Part shown: piece by piece, positions 16,192 through 24,122 of the stretch
Layout: every line of letters begins with the position of its first letter
How positions within the stretch are numbered: the stretch's first letter is position 1
Assembly: GCA_947488605.1 (NCBI GenBank)
Contig: CANKZJ010000008.1
Location: forward strand, 1-64,000
DNA: 64,000 nt
Reading direction: 5' to 3'
Source of the DNA: an uncultured Paracoccaceae bacterium
GTDB lineage: Bacteria > Pseudomonadota > Alphaproteobacteria > Rhodobacterales > Rhodobacteraceae
Made by a program: the position numbers and the translations under genes
Notes under the pieces: generated by a model
Told to the model about the DNA's origin: nothing
The model's input: only the letters and a program-made list of their open reading frames with translations
Databases searched by the model: none

Positions 16192-16967
16192 TAGCCGAAG
16201 ATGCCGCGCCACGATGACTGCATCGCGCTAAGCTTATCGGGTTCATATGCCATCAGTGCGATTTCGTTGTCGGCAATCACCAAGGCAGCTGCACTTCCAT
16301 CATCCAAAGCACCTTCAAGGCAAATCAGTTGCGGGCCTTCCTTGCCTGTCAGCATGTTCTTGTTGGTCTTACGGAACTCCATCACCTGATTGTTCCACAT
16401 CCCTTGCAGCGCACTAAAATCACCAACTGTGCTGATGATTTCCCCCTTGTTGACGTGCATGACCGATTTCAACGCTGATGCGTTGTACTTCAAGAAGCGC
16501 TCCATCGGAGACTTTGGCGTCTCGTCGGCATCTTGTTCCCAGAGCTCTGCCAATCTGCGCGCAGAGATACCGCGCTCACCACTTTCTTCACCAAAAGGTT
16601 CAGATGCAAGGCTACGAACGGTTAAGCGATCTGCGCCACCGAACATCTCGGACAGGAGGGCCGAGGTAGCTTGTACCAATTCCGGCTCTTCGCGTGACAG
16701 CGTCTTGCCGACAATGTGGGCGTGACTTTCTGGGGAAACCGCCAAAACACCACGCAATCTGCGGCCGCCCGCGATGAGGTTGACGGTGTTTGCATCTGCG
16801 CTGAACTCAAGGTTGCGTTCCAGAACCGTGTTGTCGATCTCATCCAGAATTGCGGTGATCGGATCAGGCACGCCGCCACGGGACACGACACGAGCGCCCG
16901 CTTCAAACTCCACGTCATCGCTGATCAATGTCATGAGTTTTTGTGCCAAAGCGTTAATTTCGCTCAT
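16191..16967 (-). CDS. Unrecognised protein at the end of the kinase-GTPase operon
   Basis: I do not recognise this 258-residue soluble protein. It has no signal or membrane segment. The N-terminal part (residues 1-115) looks like an alpha/beta domain with NTVNLIAGGRRLRGVLAVSP; a charged linker with repeated EE follows; the C-terminal part (about 150-258) holds STVGDFSALQGMW and EGALDDGSAAALVIADNEIALMAYEP, beta-rich. It follows the Roadblock-like gene by 28 bases and overlaps the hydrolase start. By position it is likely a partner or regulator of the GTPases. Confidence 0.7.
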   Translation of the reverse strand: MSEINALAQKLMTLISDDVEFEAGARVVSRGGVPDPITAILDEIDNTVLERNLEFSADANTVNLIAGGRRLRGVLAVSPESHAHIVGKTLSREEPELVQATSALLSEMFGGADRLTVRSLASEPFGEESGERGISARRLAELWEQDADETPKSPMERFLKYNASALKSVMHVNKGEIISTVGDFSALQGMWNNQVMEFRKTNKNMLTGKEGPQLICLEGALDDGSAAALVIADNEIALMAYEPDKLSAMQSSWRGIFG

Positions 16968-16995
16968 CAGCCTGATCCTGGTTGTGTGTTTCTGT

Positions 16996-17358
16996 TTAAT
17001 CGCCGCTACTGATGCGGTTTATACTGGCACGGGCATCTGCAAGAAACGCACCGGCGTCAACCGTCGGTTCGCAAATGCAGCATAAAACATCATTTGGTTC
17101 CTGACCTGCACGTACAAATACACGTAAGCCTGAATTGTTCGCAAGCGCGGCAGCACTGCTTTCATGGCTGCCTAGGAAGACTTTTCCGTTAGCACCCAAC
17201 ATCATAGCCGCTTGAGCGCACAAGTCGTCAAGTGTCTCGCGCGGCAAAGTTGAACCTGAATCTGTAACAAGGATCATTTGCGTTGAAAGGTCTGCAAAGG
17301 CAATCGTACGACAACCTTCAAACCTGTCTCGCAAAGCATCCAACTCATCAACAACCAT
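16996..17358 (-). CDS. Roadblock/LC7-like small protein
   Basis: This 120-residue protein has the order expected of a Roadblock domain: an initial helix (VDELDALRDRF), a strand FADLSTQMILVTDS, a central helix RETLDDLCAQAAMMLG, strands KVFLGS and GLRVFVRAG, and a last helix DAGAFLADARASINRI. Roadblock proteins form dimers that bind small GTPases and act as scaffolds or GTPase-activating partners, as MglB does for MglA. It sits 82 bases after a GTPase gene. The assignment rests on pattern and context and is not certain; a CC pair near residue 92 is unusual. Confidence 0.5.
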   Translation of the reverse strand: MVVDELDALRDRFEGCRTIAFADLSTQMILVTDSGSTLPRETLDDLCAQAAMMLGANGKVFLGSHESSAAALANNSGLRVFVRAGQEPNDVLCCICEPTVDAGAFLADARASINRISSGD

Positions 17359-17440
17359 ATTTGGCCTGCTTCTCTATACCCATGATATTGCCTAAGCTAA
17401 TTATACCAAGAGTGGAAGCCTGTCTAAAAGCTATGATGAC

Positions 17441-18316
17441 TTACAAAGGGCGTAAAACCTTGCCGCTGGCTGCTGGCGTGTCTGACGCGGTTGCCGTCCC
17501 GCGCGGTGTGCGCGCCGCATCAGGGGACCGTTCCACGCGCCGCGGCGTAACACCCGAGAAGACAGGTGCAGGAATAGAAGCCGTGCTTTCAAGGTTATAG
17601 AGCGGAACATCAGTGCGGGCAGTAATATGTGTCAGCTTTTCAATCATATCGATCAGATATTCAGTGAAAGGCCCAGCACCGCTTTGATCCCATAATTCAG
17701 GATTTTCGCCCGCTTGAATAGCTTGCAGCAATGCGATTGGGAATATCCCGCCAAATTGCCCTTTGGTTTCTTTGCTAATGCGTCGCAAAACGCGCGAGCG
17801 ATCTTTTTCGTTCGTCAACTTGTCAAACCGCGTGATCAACAAAATTGCATTCGCGCGAACGGTTTCTGGCATATCGGCCCATACTGCAGCTTCGGACTGA
17901 CGCCATGCTTGGGTCGCATGGGTGCACCAAATAACAGTATCAACTTCGGCAAGCATCCGTTCCCAGACGCTTGAGGACATATTGGGATCCGAGATGCCGG
18001 GGAAGTCGATCAGGTCGCACACCTCAAGCAGGTCGGACTCCATGAAAAGCCGGATATAGCGTGTTTCCTCGACAGGAATGTCTTCGAGATGGTCAATCGA
18101 AACAGGTTCTGTGCTGCCGTCAATGCCGACGCGGTAGGGGGCTTGGCTGCCGTGTGTGATCCAGACGGGCGACAAACGTGTTGCAGTCACTTTTTCAGGT
18201 AAAGGGCGTGCACCCATCAACAGATTGGAAAGCGTGCTTTTGCCAGCACTGAATTCACCCATCAATGCGATGCGTGGTTTGCGAGGTCCGCCGGACTCCG
18301 TCATTTCGTCACTCAT
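17441..18316 (-). CDS. Dynamin-superfamily small GTPase with disordered tail
   Basis: The 291-residue protein has a complete set of G motifs: P-loop GEFSAGKST (20-28), switch Thr in VTATRLSP, G3 DFPGISD and G4 TRFDKL. The GTPase domain ends near residue 235; the remaining about 55 residues are Pro/Ser/Arg/Thr-rich (PRRVERSPDAARTPRG), likely disordered and a possible kinase target. There is no helical stalk, unlike full dynamins. Its ATG overlaps the TAA of the large dynamin gene (TAATG), so the two are made together, as in paired bacterial dynamin-like systems. Confidence 0.85.
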   Translation of the reverse strand: MSDEMTESGGPRKPRIALMGEFSAGKSTLSNLLMGARPLPEKVTATRLSPVWITHGSQAPYRVGIDGSTEPVSIDHLEDIPVEETRYIRLFMESDLLEVCDLIDFPGISDPNMSSSVWERMLAEVDTVIWCTHATQAWRQSEAAVWADMPETVRANAILLITRFDKLTNEKDRSRVLRRISKETKGQFGGIFPIALLQAIQAGENPELWDQSGAGPFTEYLIDMIEKLTHITARTDVPLYNLESTASIPAPVFSGVTPRRVERSPDAARTPRGTATASDTPAASGKVLRPL

Positions 18317-20400
18317 TAACCTTTTCCTTCAATTGCAACGGGTTCGTTCTCGCTGAGCTCCTCAAAAATATACTCAAAGAGTTCGTCACGTTCCTGTTGC
18401 GCCGTAATTCCAAATATTTCCTCTAAATCGTCCATGGCAATTTCAGTTTTGCCACTAATATCCATCAAAATGCCGCGCTGCTCGCCCAAGAACTCGCGCA
18501 TTTCGCGTTCGGCCTTTTGTCGAATTTCGTTGGCCTGTCTGACCTTCAGCTCCTCAACGATAGGTGCTGTTTCAGCTTCGATCAGATCATAGAAACCGCT
18601 TGCAAATGCGCGATAGCCTTTCCGGCGTTTCCACCAGCCCTTCCACCAAGACGTCTGCAAGTCGAGTGCAATAGTCTGACCGAGCGACACAGGTGCCGGA
18701 ATTTCGGGTGAAGCAGGTGGTGTAATCGTGAAGTTCTCAACCGCGACACCAAAAGCGGCACGGTAGGTTTCGGCAAGATCTGATGCGGTCTCGGCGTAGA
18801 CTTGCTGGCAAGTAGACGCCACGTTGCGCCGCATCACTTGATAGCTGGTGCGCAAAAGCATGCGCAGGCCGTCAGGGCTATATTGCCAGACTTCTTCTTC
18901 GCCGTTCGCTTCAAGGTGCTGCAACAAAGATTCCAAAGCGCGATCCAGGAACCGCTTATGAGACTGGTCTACCCGCGACCCAAACTGTTGGAAAACGATG
19001 TCCATGCGTTCGTTCAGGAACGACAGGTTCTTTTCTTCAAGCTTATCAAGATGCTTTTCAAGCGCACTCGGCGACATCACCTCGACGGTATCGCCATCAA
19101 GGCGCATCGAGACAACAGCATTGGACGCACGCACACCACCAACAAGGTTCAATGCACGCTTGCGTGACGCTGACAAAATTTCAGCGCCGGGACCTTCCGA
19201 GATGCGCTCGGACAGTGCTTTGTATAGCTCAGGAACCCCCGACAGATGCCAAACCAGCTCATTGGTTTCCATGCCCGCGGTTTCAGCGCTCAGTGACGCC
19301 TCTGCCCAGTTGAACATCGCTGTCGCACTATCTGCGACGATATCTTCAAGGTCTTCGTGCAAGGCCATGTTTGCCCAATACGCGCTCCCAAAGATAACCT
19401 CAGGGTTCTCAGGACCGTTGTTGTCCGCGAGCGTCTGCAAGATGCTATCGCGAATTTCCGGGACCTGTGACGCGGGATCGGACAGTTCGTCGATCCGGTT
19501 CACAAAGATGATGACCTCGCGCGCTTTCACGTTCGAGATCAGGCGGATCAGACCCATATCCATCGAACTCAAGGCCTGATGGGCGGACAAAACTACAACA
19601 CAAATGCGGCTGTCGCGCAGCGCGTTGATAGTGATCTGCTCACGCATCATGAAGGTATCGTTTACGCCGGGCGTGTCGCGCAGGCACATCGGGATCGGAA
19701 AGGTCTTTGCATCAAGGTAAAGATCGGCAGACTTTGTAATATCGGCGAAACGACCTTGTTGATCTTCTTCCTCAAGGTCCTCGAAATCATCGCCCATACA
19801 GACATAGCGCTGCACAAGTTCGTCGCTCAATTCTGCGTAATTGTGCTTTTGACCAAGTAGCAGTTCAAACTTGCGACCAAGCCGCTGTTTCGTCTTCTCG
19901 CGCATCTCTGCGATCTGTTCACGGACTTTTTCAAGTTCCTCGTCAGCACCGGCGCGCGACGATAGTTCACCGATTCGGCCACCATTTTCGACCAGATAGT
20001 CCCACTCGCCCTGACTAAAGAATTGAAAAGTCGCGGTTGGCGCGTCATCCGGGAGCGGCGCATTGAGATGCAAAGAGGTGACAACCGATGTCCAAGGGTT
20101 GACGTCTGCGGGTAGTAGATCGGGCCGGCCAACCATCGCATTCACAAGCGATGTCTTACCAGATTTGATCTGGCCGATCATTGTGACACTTGGCTCAAAA
20201 GCGCGTAACTGTTTGACAAGTTTAGCAGATTTCTTCTCAGCGTCTTGACCGCCAAGTTTGACAACATCCGCCAGAGTCGCCTCTAGATCGGCAACCTCAT
20301 CGTGGAAGCCGTCCAACTTTTCCAAGCCAATTCGCATGAATGGGTGGTGTGCTGCCGGGATTTTATAACTATCCCCTTTAGCCAGCTCTTCCATCTTCAT
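18316..20400 (-). CDS. Bacterial dynamin-like GTPase
   Basis: The 694-residue protein has an N-terminal helix bundle segment, P-loop GQIKSGKTS (76-84), G2 PWTSVVT, G3 RDTPGVND and G4 FVNRIDEL, then a long helical region (about 330-694) of the kind forming the dynamin neck and trunk. Near residues 584-594 a Trp/Lys/Arg-rich patch (SWWKGWWKRRK) could act as the membrane-inserting paddle. Such proteins bind and remodel lipid bilayers in GTP-dependent assemblies. It lies 162 bases after the upstream GTPase gene and is coupled to the smaller GTPase downstream by TAATG. Confidence 0.88.
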   Translation of the reverse strand: MKMEELAKGDSYKIPAAHHPFMRIGLEKLDGFHDEVADLEATLADVVKLGGQDAEKKSAKLVKQLRAFEPSVTMIGQIKSGKTSLVNAMVGRPDLLPADVNPWTSVVTSLHLNAPLPDDAPTATFQFFSQGEWDYLVENGGRIGELSSRAGADEELEKVREQIAEMREKTKQRLGRKFELLLGQKHNYAELSDELVQRYVCMGDDFEDLEEEDQQGRFADITKSADLYLDAKTFPIPMCLRDTPGVNDTFMMREQITINALRDSRICVVVLSAHQALSSMDMGLIRLISNVKAREVIIFVNRIDELSDPASQVPEIRDSILQTLADNNGPENPEVIFGSAYWANMALHEDLEDIVADSATAMFNWAEASLSAETAGMETNELVWHLSGVPELYKALSERISEGPGAEILSASRKRALNLVGGVRASNAVVSMRLDGDTVEVMSPSALEKHLDKLEEKNLSFLNERMDIVFQQFGSRVDQSHKRFLDRALESLLQHLEANGEEEVWQYSPDGLRMLLRTSYQVMRRNVASTCQQVYAETASDLAETYRAAFGVAVENFTITPPASPEIPAPVSLGQTIALDLQTSWWKGWWKRRKGYRAFASGFYDLIEAETAPIVEELKVRQANEIRQKAEREMREFLGEQRGILMDISGKTEIAMDDLEEIFGITAQQERDELFEYIFEELSENEPVAIEGKG

Positions 20401-20562
20401 TCTCGTCCGTCCTCAATACACTTAGCACCAACACACATAACAGTAGTTTGCCGCCCCGCCAAATAGCGAGAATAGCACCCTGAGTATTGCAATAAAGCAA
20501 ACAGACCCAGAGGGCAAAACTGTCGCGTGGGTATTCCGATTTTTTGTAGCCGCTCTCGCAGC

Positions 20563-22131
20563 TTATGCCGCGAGATCAGCCTGTAGTTCACGTTTTATCT
20601 GGAGCATCAAACTCACTGCTTCAAGTGCGGCGCTATCACGTTTCTCCATTTGCATCAATTGAACCATATCAGCTGCATCAAAAGCAGTGTCGCGAGCCCG
20701 CACCAATGAAGGGTCAGCCTCGTCTCCATTGTCATTCAAATACTCACAAAGCCACTGAATATGCTCGACCGCGCGGCCCATGACTTCGCTTGGACCCTTT
20801 TCGCCGAGGGTCACCAACTGTTCCGACAGTTCCTGACCCTGATCCGCGATGAAATCGACAACGTGTTGATAGGCGTCACGCGTAGAAGGTTCCAGTGTTT
20901 TGATTTTGGCGGGTGCAGGTGGGGCAGGCGTTGCAGCTTCTGCTGCGGCTTCTTCAATTTCGGCTTCGTCTACATCGTCGTTCTCGGCAGCTTGCTCTGG
21001 CTCTGGCGCCGGCATTTGAAACAACTCATCAACCAATAGCTCGTCTTCAGCATCGGTCGTTATCTCATCGACAGGCTCAGGCATGGGTGCCTTGGTCGCG
21101 GCTTCTTCTGCTTCCACTGGTTTTGAACGTGATTTTTCGGCCGCCATTTGGCGCAAGCGTGCAATTGCATCGAGCGTCTTTGGAGGCGGCGCAGCAGTTT
21201 CGCGTGCCTCGACTGGCTCGGGTGCAGCCGGTGTCGGTGCGGGGTCAGCTACCACAGGCGCTGGTGCTGCTGTTGGCGTCGGCTCAGCTGCGACTTGGTC
21301 ACCCGAGATGAATTCTGCGTTCTCGTGCAGTAGGATTTCCGCCATGTCTACGGCAGACTGTCGCCCTTGCTCGACCTGTCTTAAAACAGCCGAAATCAGC
21401 GCCAAACCACCGCTTTCACGCAGCATGTTCTTATCGACCGAACCATCAGGCCGGCGCGCGGCAATCGCGTCAAGCGTGCCGATTGGGAGAACCATGTTGA
21501 ATTCGTCTTTTGCTTTCGATTGCACGGCGCCCAATGCGGCATCAAGCAATCCATCGGCTTTCAAAATATCAGCGCGAGTCATCATGCAAAAAGCGTGGTC
21601 TTTGATCAGATCAGGAATTGGCGCCCAAATCTGCTGCTCTGCTTCCGCAAAACCGCGTGTACACCAGAGCGCTATATCACACCGCTTGGCAGCCCATTGC
21701 GTCGCGCGCTGGATGGCTGTTGGATCGTTTGGTGCGACGACCTCCAAGACAGAAATCTTCGCCAGCGCCGGGAGAGGCATCTGCATATCAACAAATAGAG
21801 GTGCGAGCGCGGAAATTGTCGCGGCATCAACAGTGTCGAGGGTTTGTTTGGTGCCGTCAGGCAACGTGCAAATCGCTTGCTCGGTTTCTCCATAGGAAAG
21901 TTGCAGCGTTGGCAACCGAATGCCTTCGACCATGACATCGCTGCCAACCAAAAGGTTCATTAGCGTCGATTTTCCGGATCCGGGCATACCCATCAAGGCA
22001 AGCCGCACAGGCTGCGCCAGACGCGTTACAAGCTTTGTTGCTTTTTCATGAGCGGCGGTAGGTAACAGGCCATTTGCCACGGCCTGCTTCAGCTCGGACT
22101 CGACCCGCTTACCCAGTGCTTGATTCGACAT
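20563..22131 (-). CDS. P-loop GTPase-like protein with long acidic Ala/Pro-rich linker
   Basis: The 522-residue protein begins with a GTPase-like domain: P-loop GMPGSGKST (48-56) and G4-like MMTRADIL. The expected G3 DxxG is replaced by VLEVVAPND, so GTP hydrolysis may be weak or absent. Residues about 280-425 are a low-complexity Ala/Pro/Glu linker, and 425-522 form helices (QHVVDFIADQGQELSEQLVTLGEKG). Its ATG overlaps the TAA of the PP2C gene (TAATG). It may be an adaptor between the phospho-signalling half of the operon and the dynamin. Confidence 0.78.
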   Translation of the reverse strand: MSNQALGKRVESELKQAVANGLLPTAAHEKATKLVTRLAQPVRLALMGMPGSGKSTLMNLLVGSDVMVEGIRLPTLQLSYGETEQAICTLPDGTKQTLDTVDAATISALAPLFVDMQMPLPALAKISVLEVVAPNDPTAIQRATQWAAKRCDIALWCTRGFAEAEQQIWAPIPDLIKDHAFCMMTRADILKADGLLDAALGAVQSKAKDEFNMVLPIGTLDAIAARRPDGSVDKNMLRESGGLALISAVLRQVEQGRQSAVDMAEILLHENAEFISGDQVAAEPTPTAAPAPVVADPAPTPAAPEPVEARETAAPPPKTLDAIARLRQMAAEKSRSKPVEAEEAATKAPMPEPVDEITTDAEDELLVDELFQMPAPEPEQAAENDDVDEAEIEEAAAEAATPAPPAPAKIKTLEPSTRDAYQHVVDFIADQGQELSEQLVTLGEKGPSEVMGRAVEHIQWLCEYLNDNGDEADPSLVRARDTAFDAADMVQLMQMEKRDSAALEAVSLMLQIKRELQADLAA

Positions 22132-23237
22132 TACTTACCTCCGGCAGCGATCTTAGCCGGCGGCTCTGCCGCATCAACCTCCTGTATACTCTCGACGTCG
22201 TCATTTGCGTCAACGTCGTCTGTTATCTCAACTTTCTTGAACGGTTTGACCTCTTTGATCACCGGTGGCTCTGCTGTCGCGGTATCGTCCGTTTGGGGTT
22301 CTGCAGCAGCGGCTACATCCTTCTTAGGCTCTTCTTTTTCAACGTCTTCTTCTTTGACGTCGTCCAATTCCACGACACGTGTGACCGTCCCGACCGCCGC
22401 ATCAACATGACCAACCGGCTTCGCACGGATGGCACGGATGACAGGCTTGTTATGGTTCAATTTGATCACAGAGAAAGAACAGTTGTCCTGATCTGGGTCA
22501 GCCAAAGTTTCAATTGCCTCAAGTAAATAACCCGCAATCTCGGCAGCCTTCTTGCGGCGGTAGCGATGCAAGATCTTCTGGATCTTCGCATCTTCAAGAT
22601 ATTGCAGGCCATCGCTCGACACGACCACAATGTCACCAACACGCAACTCAAATGGTGTCTTGGGGCAATCTGACTTCGCGACACGATCCCCGAGGATCAC
22701 AGATGTCAGACAGTTGCGATCCGGATGATTACGACCCGCTTCGGCATCGATCAAACCCTGCTGCACCATGAAATCAATCTGTGGTGCCATGGAGTGGTCT
22801 TCGTTCAACTGCTCCATTTGACCGGCACGGTAATGATAGAGCGGACTATCGCCTATCGACATCCAATACATGCGATTTTCGACCAGAACGACAGAAACGA
22901 GCGTCGCACCCATACCGCGTGTTTCAGGGTGTGCTTTGACGTGCTGACGCATATAGCGATTTGCATTCGCGGCTGACTCGGTCAAAAAACGCGGTATTTC
23001 ACTCTCAAAGTCACCGAAGTTCGCGCTCTCGAATTTGAGTTCGCTGAAAACCTCAGTCACGACGATCTTGCTTGCGACGTCGCCGGCTGCATGGCCGCCC
23101 ATCCCGTCAGCAAGTACGACCAAGCCACTATCCGCCCCAAAGGGGAAGTCAGTTACAATCGCGTCTTCTTGGTAATCCCGTCCGCCCTGACAAATCGCAG
23201 ATGCGACGTCAAAACGTGGTTCAGGCGATCGCCACAT
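22131..23237 (-). CDS. PP2C-family Ser/Thr protein phosphatase
   Basis: The 368-residue protein has the PP2C motifs in order: RDYQEDA, VVLADGMGGHAAGD, GMGATLVSVVL, WMSIGDSPLY, LNEDHS, VVVSSDGLQ and DNCSFSVI, giving the Asp residues of the two-metal centre. It should reverse phosphorylation by the kinase two genes upstream. After residue 265 there is a long acidic tail (EEDVEKEEPKKD, DDVDANDDVESIQE), probably disordered. I choose ATG 23237, which has GAGGAGG 6 bases upstream; the start overlaps the end of the FHA gene by 17 bases. Confidence 0.9.
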   Translation of the reverse strand: MWRSPEPRFDVASAICQGGRDYQEDAIVTDFPFGADSGLVVLADGMGGHAAGDVASKIVVTEVFSELKFESANFGDFESEIPRFLTESAANANRYMRQHVKAHPETRGMGATLVSVVLVENRMYWMSIGDSPLYHYRAGQMEQLNEDHSMAPQIDFMVQQGLIDAEAGRNHPDRNCLTSVILGDRVAKSDCPKTPFELRVGDIVVVSSDGLQYLEDAKIQKILHRYRRKKAAEIAGYLLEAIETLADPDQDNCSFSVIKLNHNKPVIRAIRAKPVGHVDAAVGTVTRVVELDDVKEEDVEKEEPKKDVAAAAEPQTDDTATAEPPVIKEVKPFKKVEITDDVDANDDVESIQEVDAAEPPAKIAAGGK

Positions 23238-24060
23238 CTTCATCCTCCTCGGCCGCGCCGTCGGTCCAGTTGAAGGACTCACCGCACAGCGCAACAAAAC
23301 GCAGAACCGTCTCACCAATCCGCATCGTATCGCCTGTTTTGAGCGGCTCGTTGCTGATCAGCGGCTTGTCATTCAAGCGGACGATGTTTGATTTGCCACC
23401 ATGTCCAAGCAAGAATTCCTTGGAGTCAGGGTCAAATACAATCGCGGCGTGGTTGCTGCGAGAGATCGAGTTGTCGCCAAAATCAAGCTGGATAGCTTGG
23501 TCTTCACCGCGGCCGATCTGGGACATGCCAGCAAGCAACGAAAAGCTCTCGCCACGACCAGGACCTTCAACAACTACAAGCCAACCCACTGGAAACTTGA
23601 CGCTTTTTGCAGTTACGGCTTTTGGCGCGTCGCTGAAAATATCGACGACATCACCGTCGGATTTTTCAAATCCAATCAGGCGCGTCTTTGTGCGACGTGA
23701 CCTTGCAGGTGACCGCGACGCAGCAGCAGACGCAGCAGCTGGTGCCGCAGGCGCTGCGGCCGCGCTGTCATCTTCAAGATCCCAAATATTGACAGCAGGC
23801 GCTTCAGCAGCAGGTGCAGGCGCAGCGGGTGCTGCTGGCTTTGAGGGCGCACGATCTACCGAGACAACCCGCACTTGCGATTTATCGGCGGTTAGAATGT
23901 CGCTCGCTGTCGCAGCATCCGGTATGCCTGGTGCGGTCCTGTCGTCTGACATGGACCCAATGGTGTCGCGATAAGACTGCTCAAGAGACTCGATGCCTCT
24001 TGCGCGACGGGCACCTTCATCCTTGCGTTTCTTGCCGAGGAGATCACGAATGAATTTCAT
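23221..24060 (-). CDS. FHA-domain protein
   Basis: The 279-residue protein has a basic N-terminus (MKFIRDLLGKKRKDEGARR), a middle Ala/Pro-rich linker (about 70-115) with the aromatic-acidic island VNIWDLEDD, and a C-terminal FHA domain (about 175-265): IGRGEDQAIQL, SISRSNHAAIV and LNDKPL hold the Gly-Arg, Ser-x-x-His and Asn that bind phosphothreonine. It likely reads phosphorylation marks set by the kinase gene just upstream (62-base gap) and recruits partners. The N-terminus could itself be a phosphorylation site. Confidence 0.88.
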   Translation of the reverse strand: MKFIRDLLGKKRKDEGARRARGIESLEQSYRDTIGSMSDDRTAPGIPDAATASDILTADKSQVRVVSVDRAPSKPAAPAAPAPAAEAPAVNIWDLEDDSAAAAPAAPAAASAAASRSPARSRRTKTRLIGFEKSDGDVVDIFSDAPKAVTAKSVKFPVGWLVVVEGPGRGESFSLLAGMSQIGRGEDQAIQLDFGDNSISRSNHAAIVFDPDSKEFLLGHGGKSNIVRLNDKPLISNEPLKTGDTMRIGETVLRFVALCGESFNWTDGAAEEDEDVAIA

Positions 24061-24122
24061 CTTAGCTACCTTCCAATCATCGTCACGTGCGGCCTACCCA
24101 TCGGGCTTTGCCGCTGCAAAAT

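Noticed and set aside
21083-21895. 270-codon plus-strand frame opposite the GTPase-like gene
   Set aside because: Shadow of the Ala/Pro/Glu linker; Ser/Ala-rich product with no ribosome site.
23072-23974. 300-codon plus-strand frame opposite FHA and PP2C genes
   Set aside because: Spans two well-supported genes on the other strand and has Arg/Ser low complexity.
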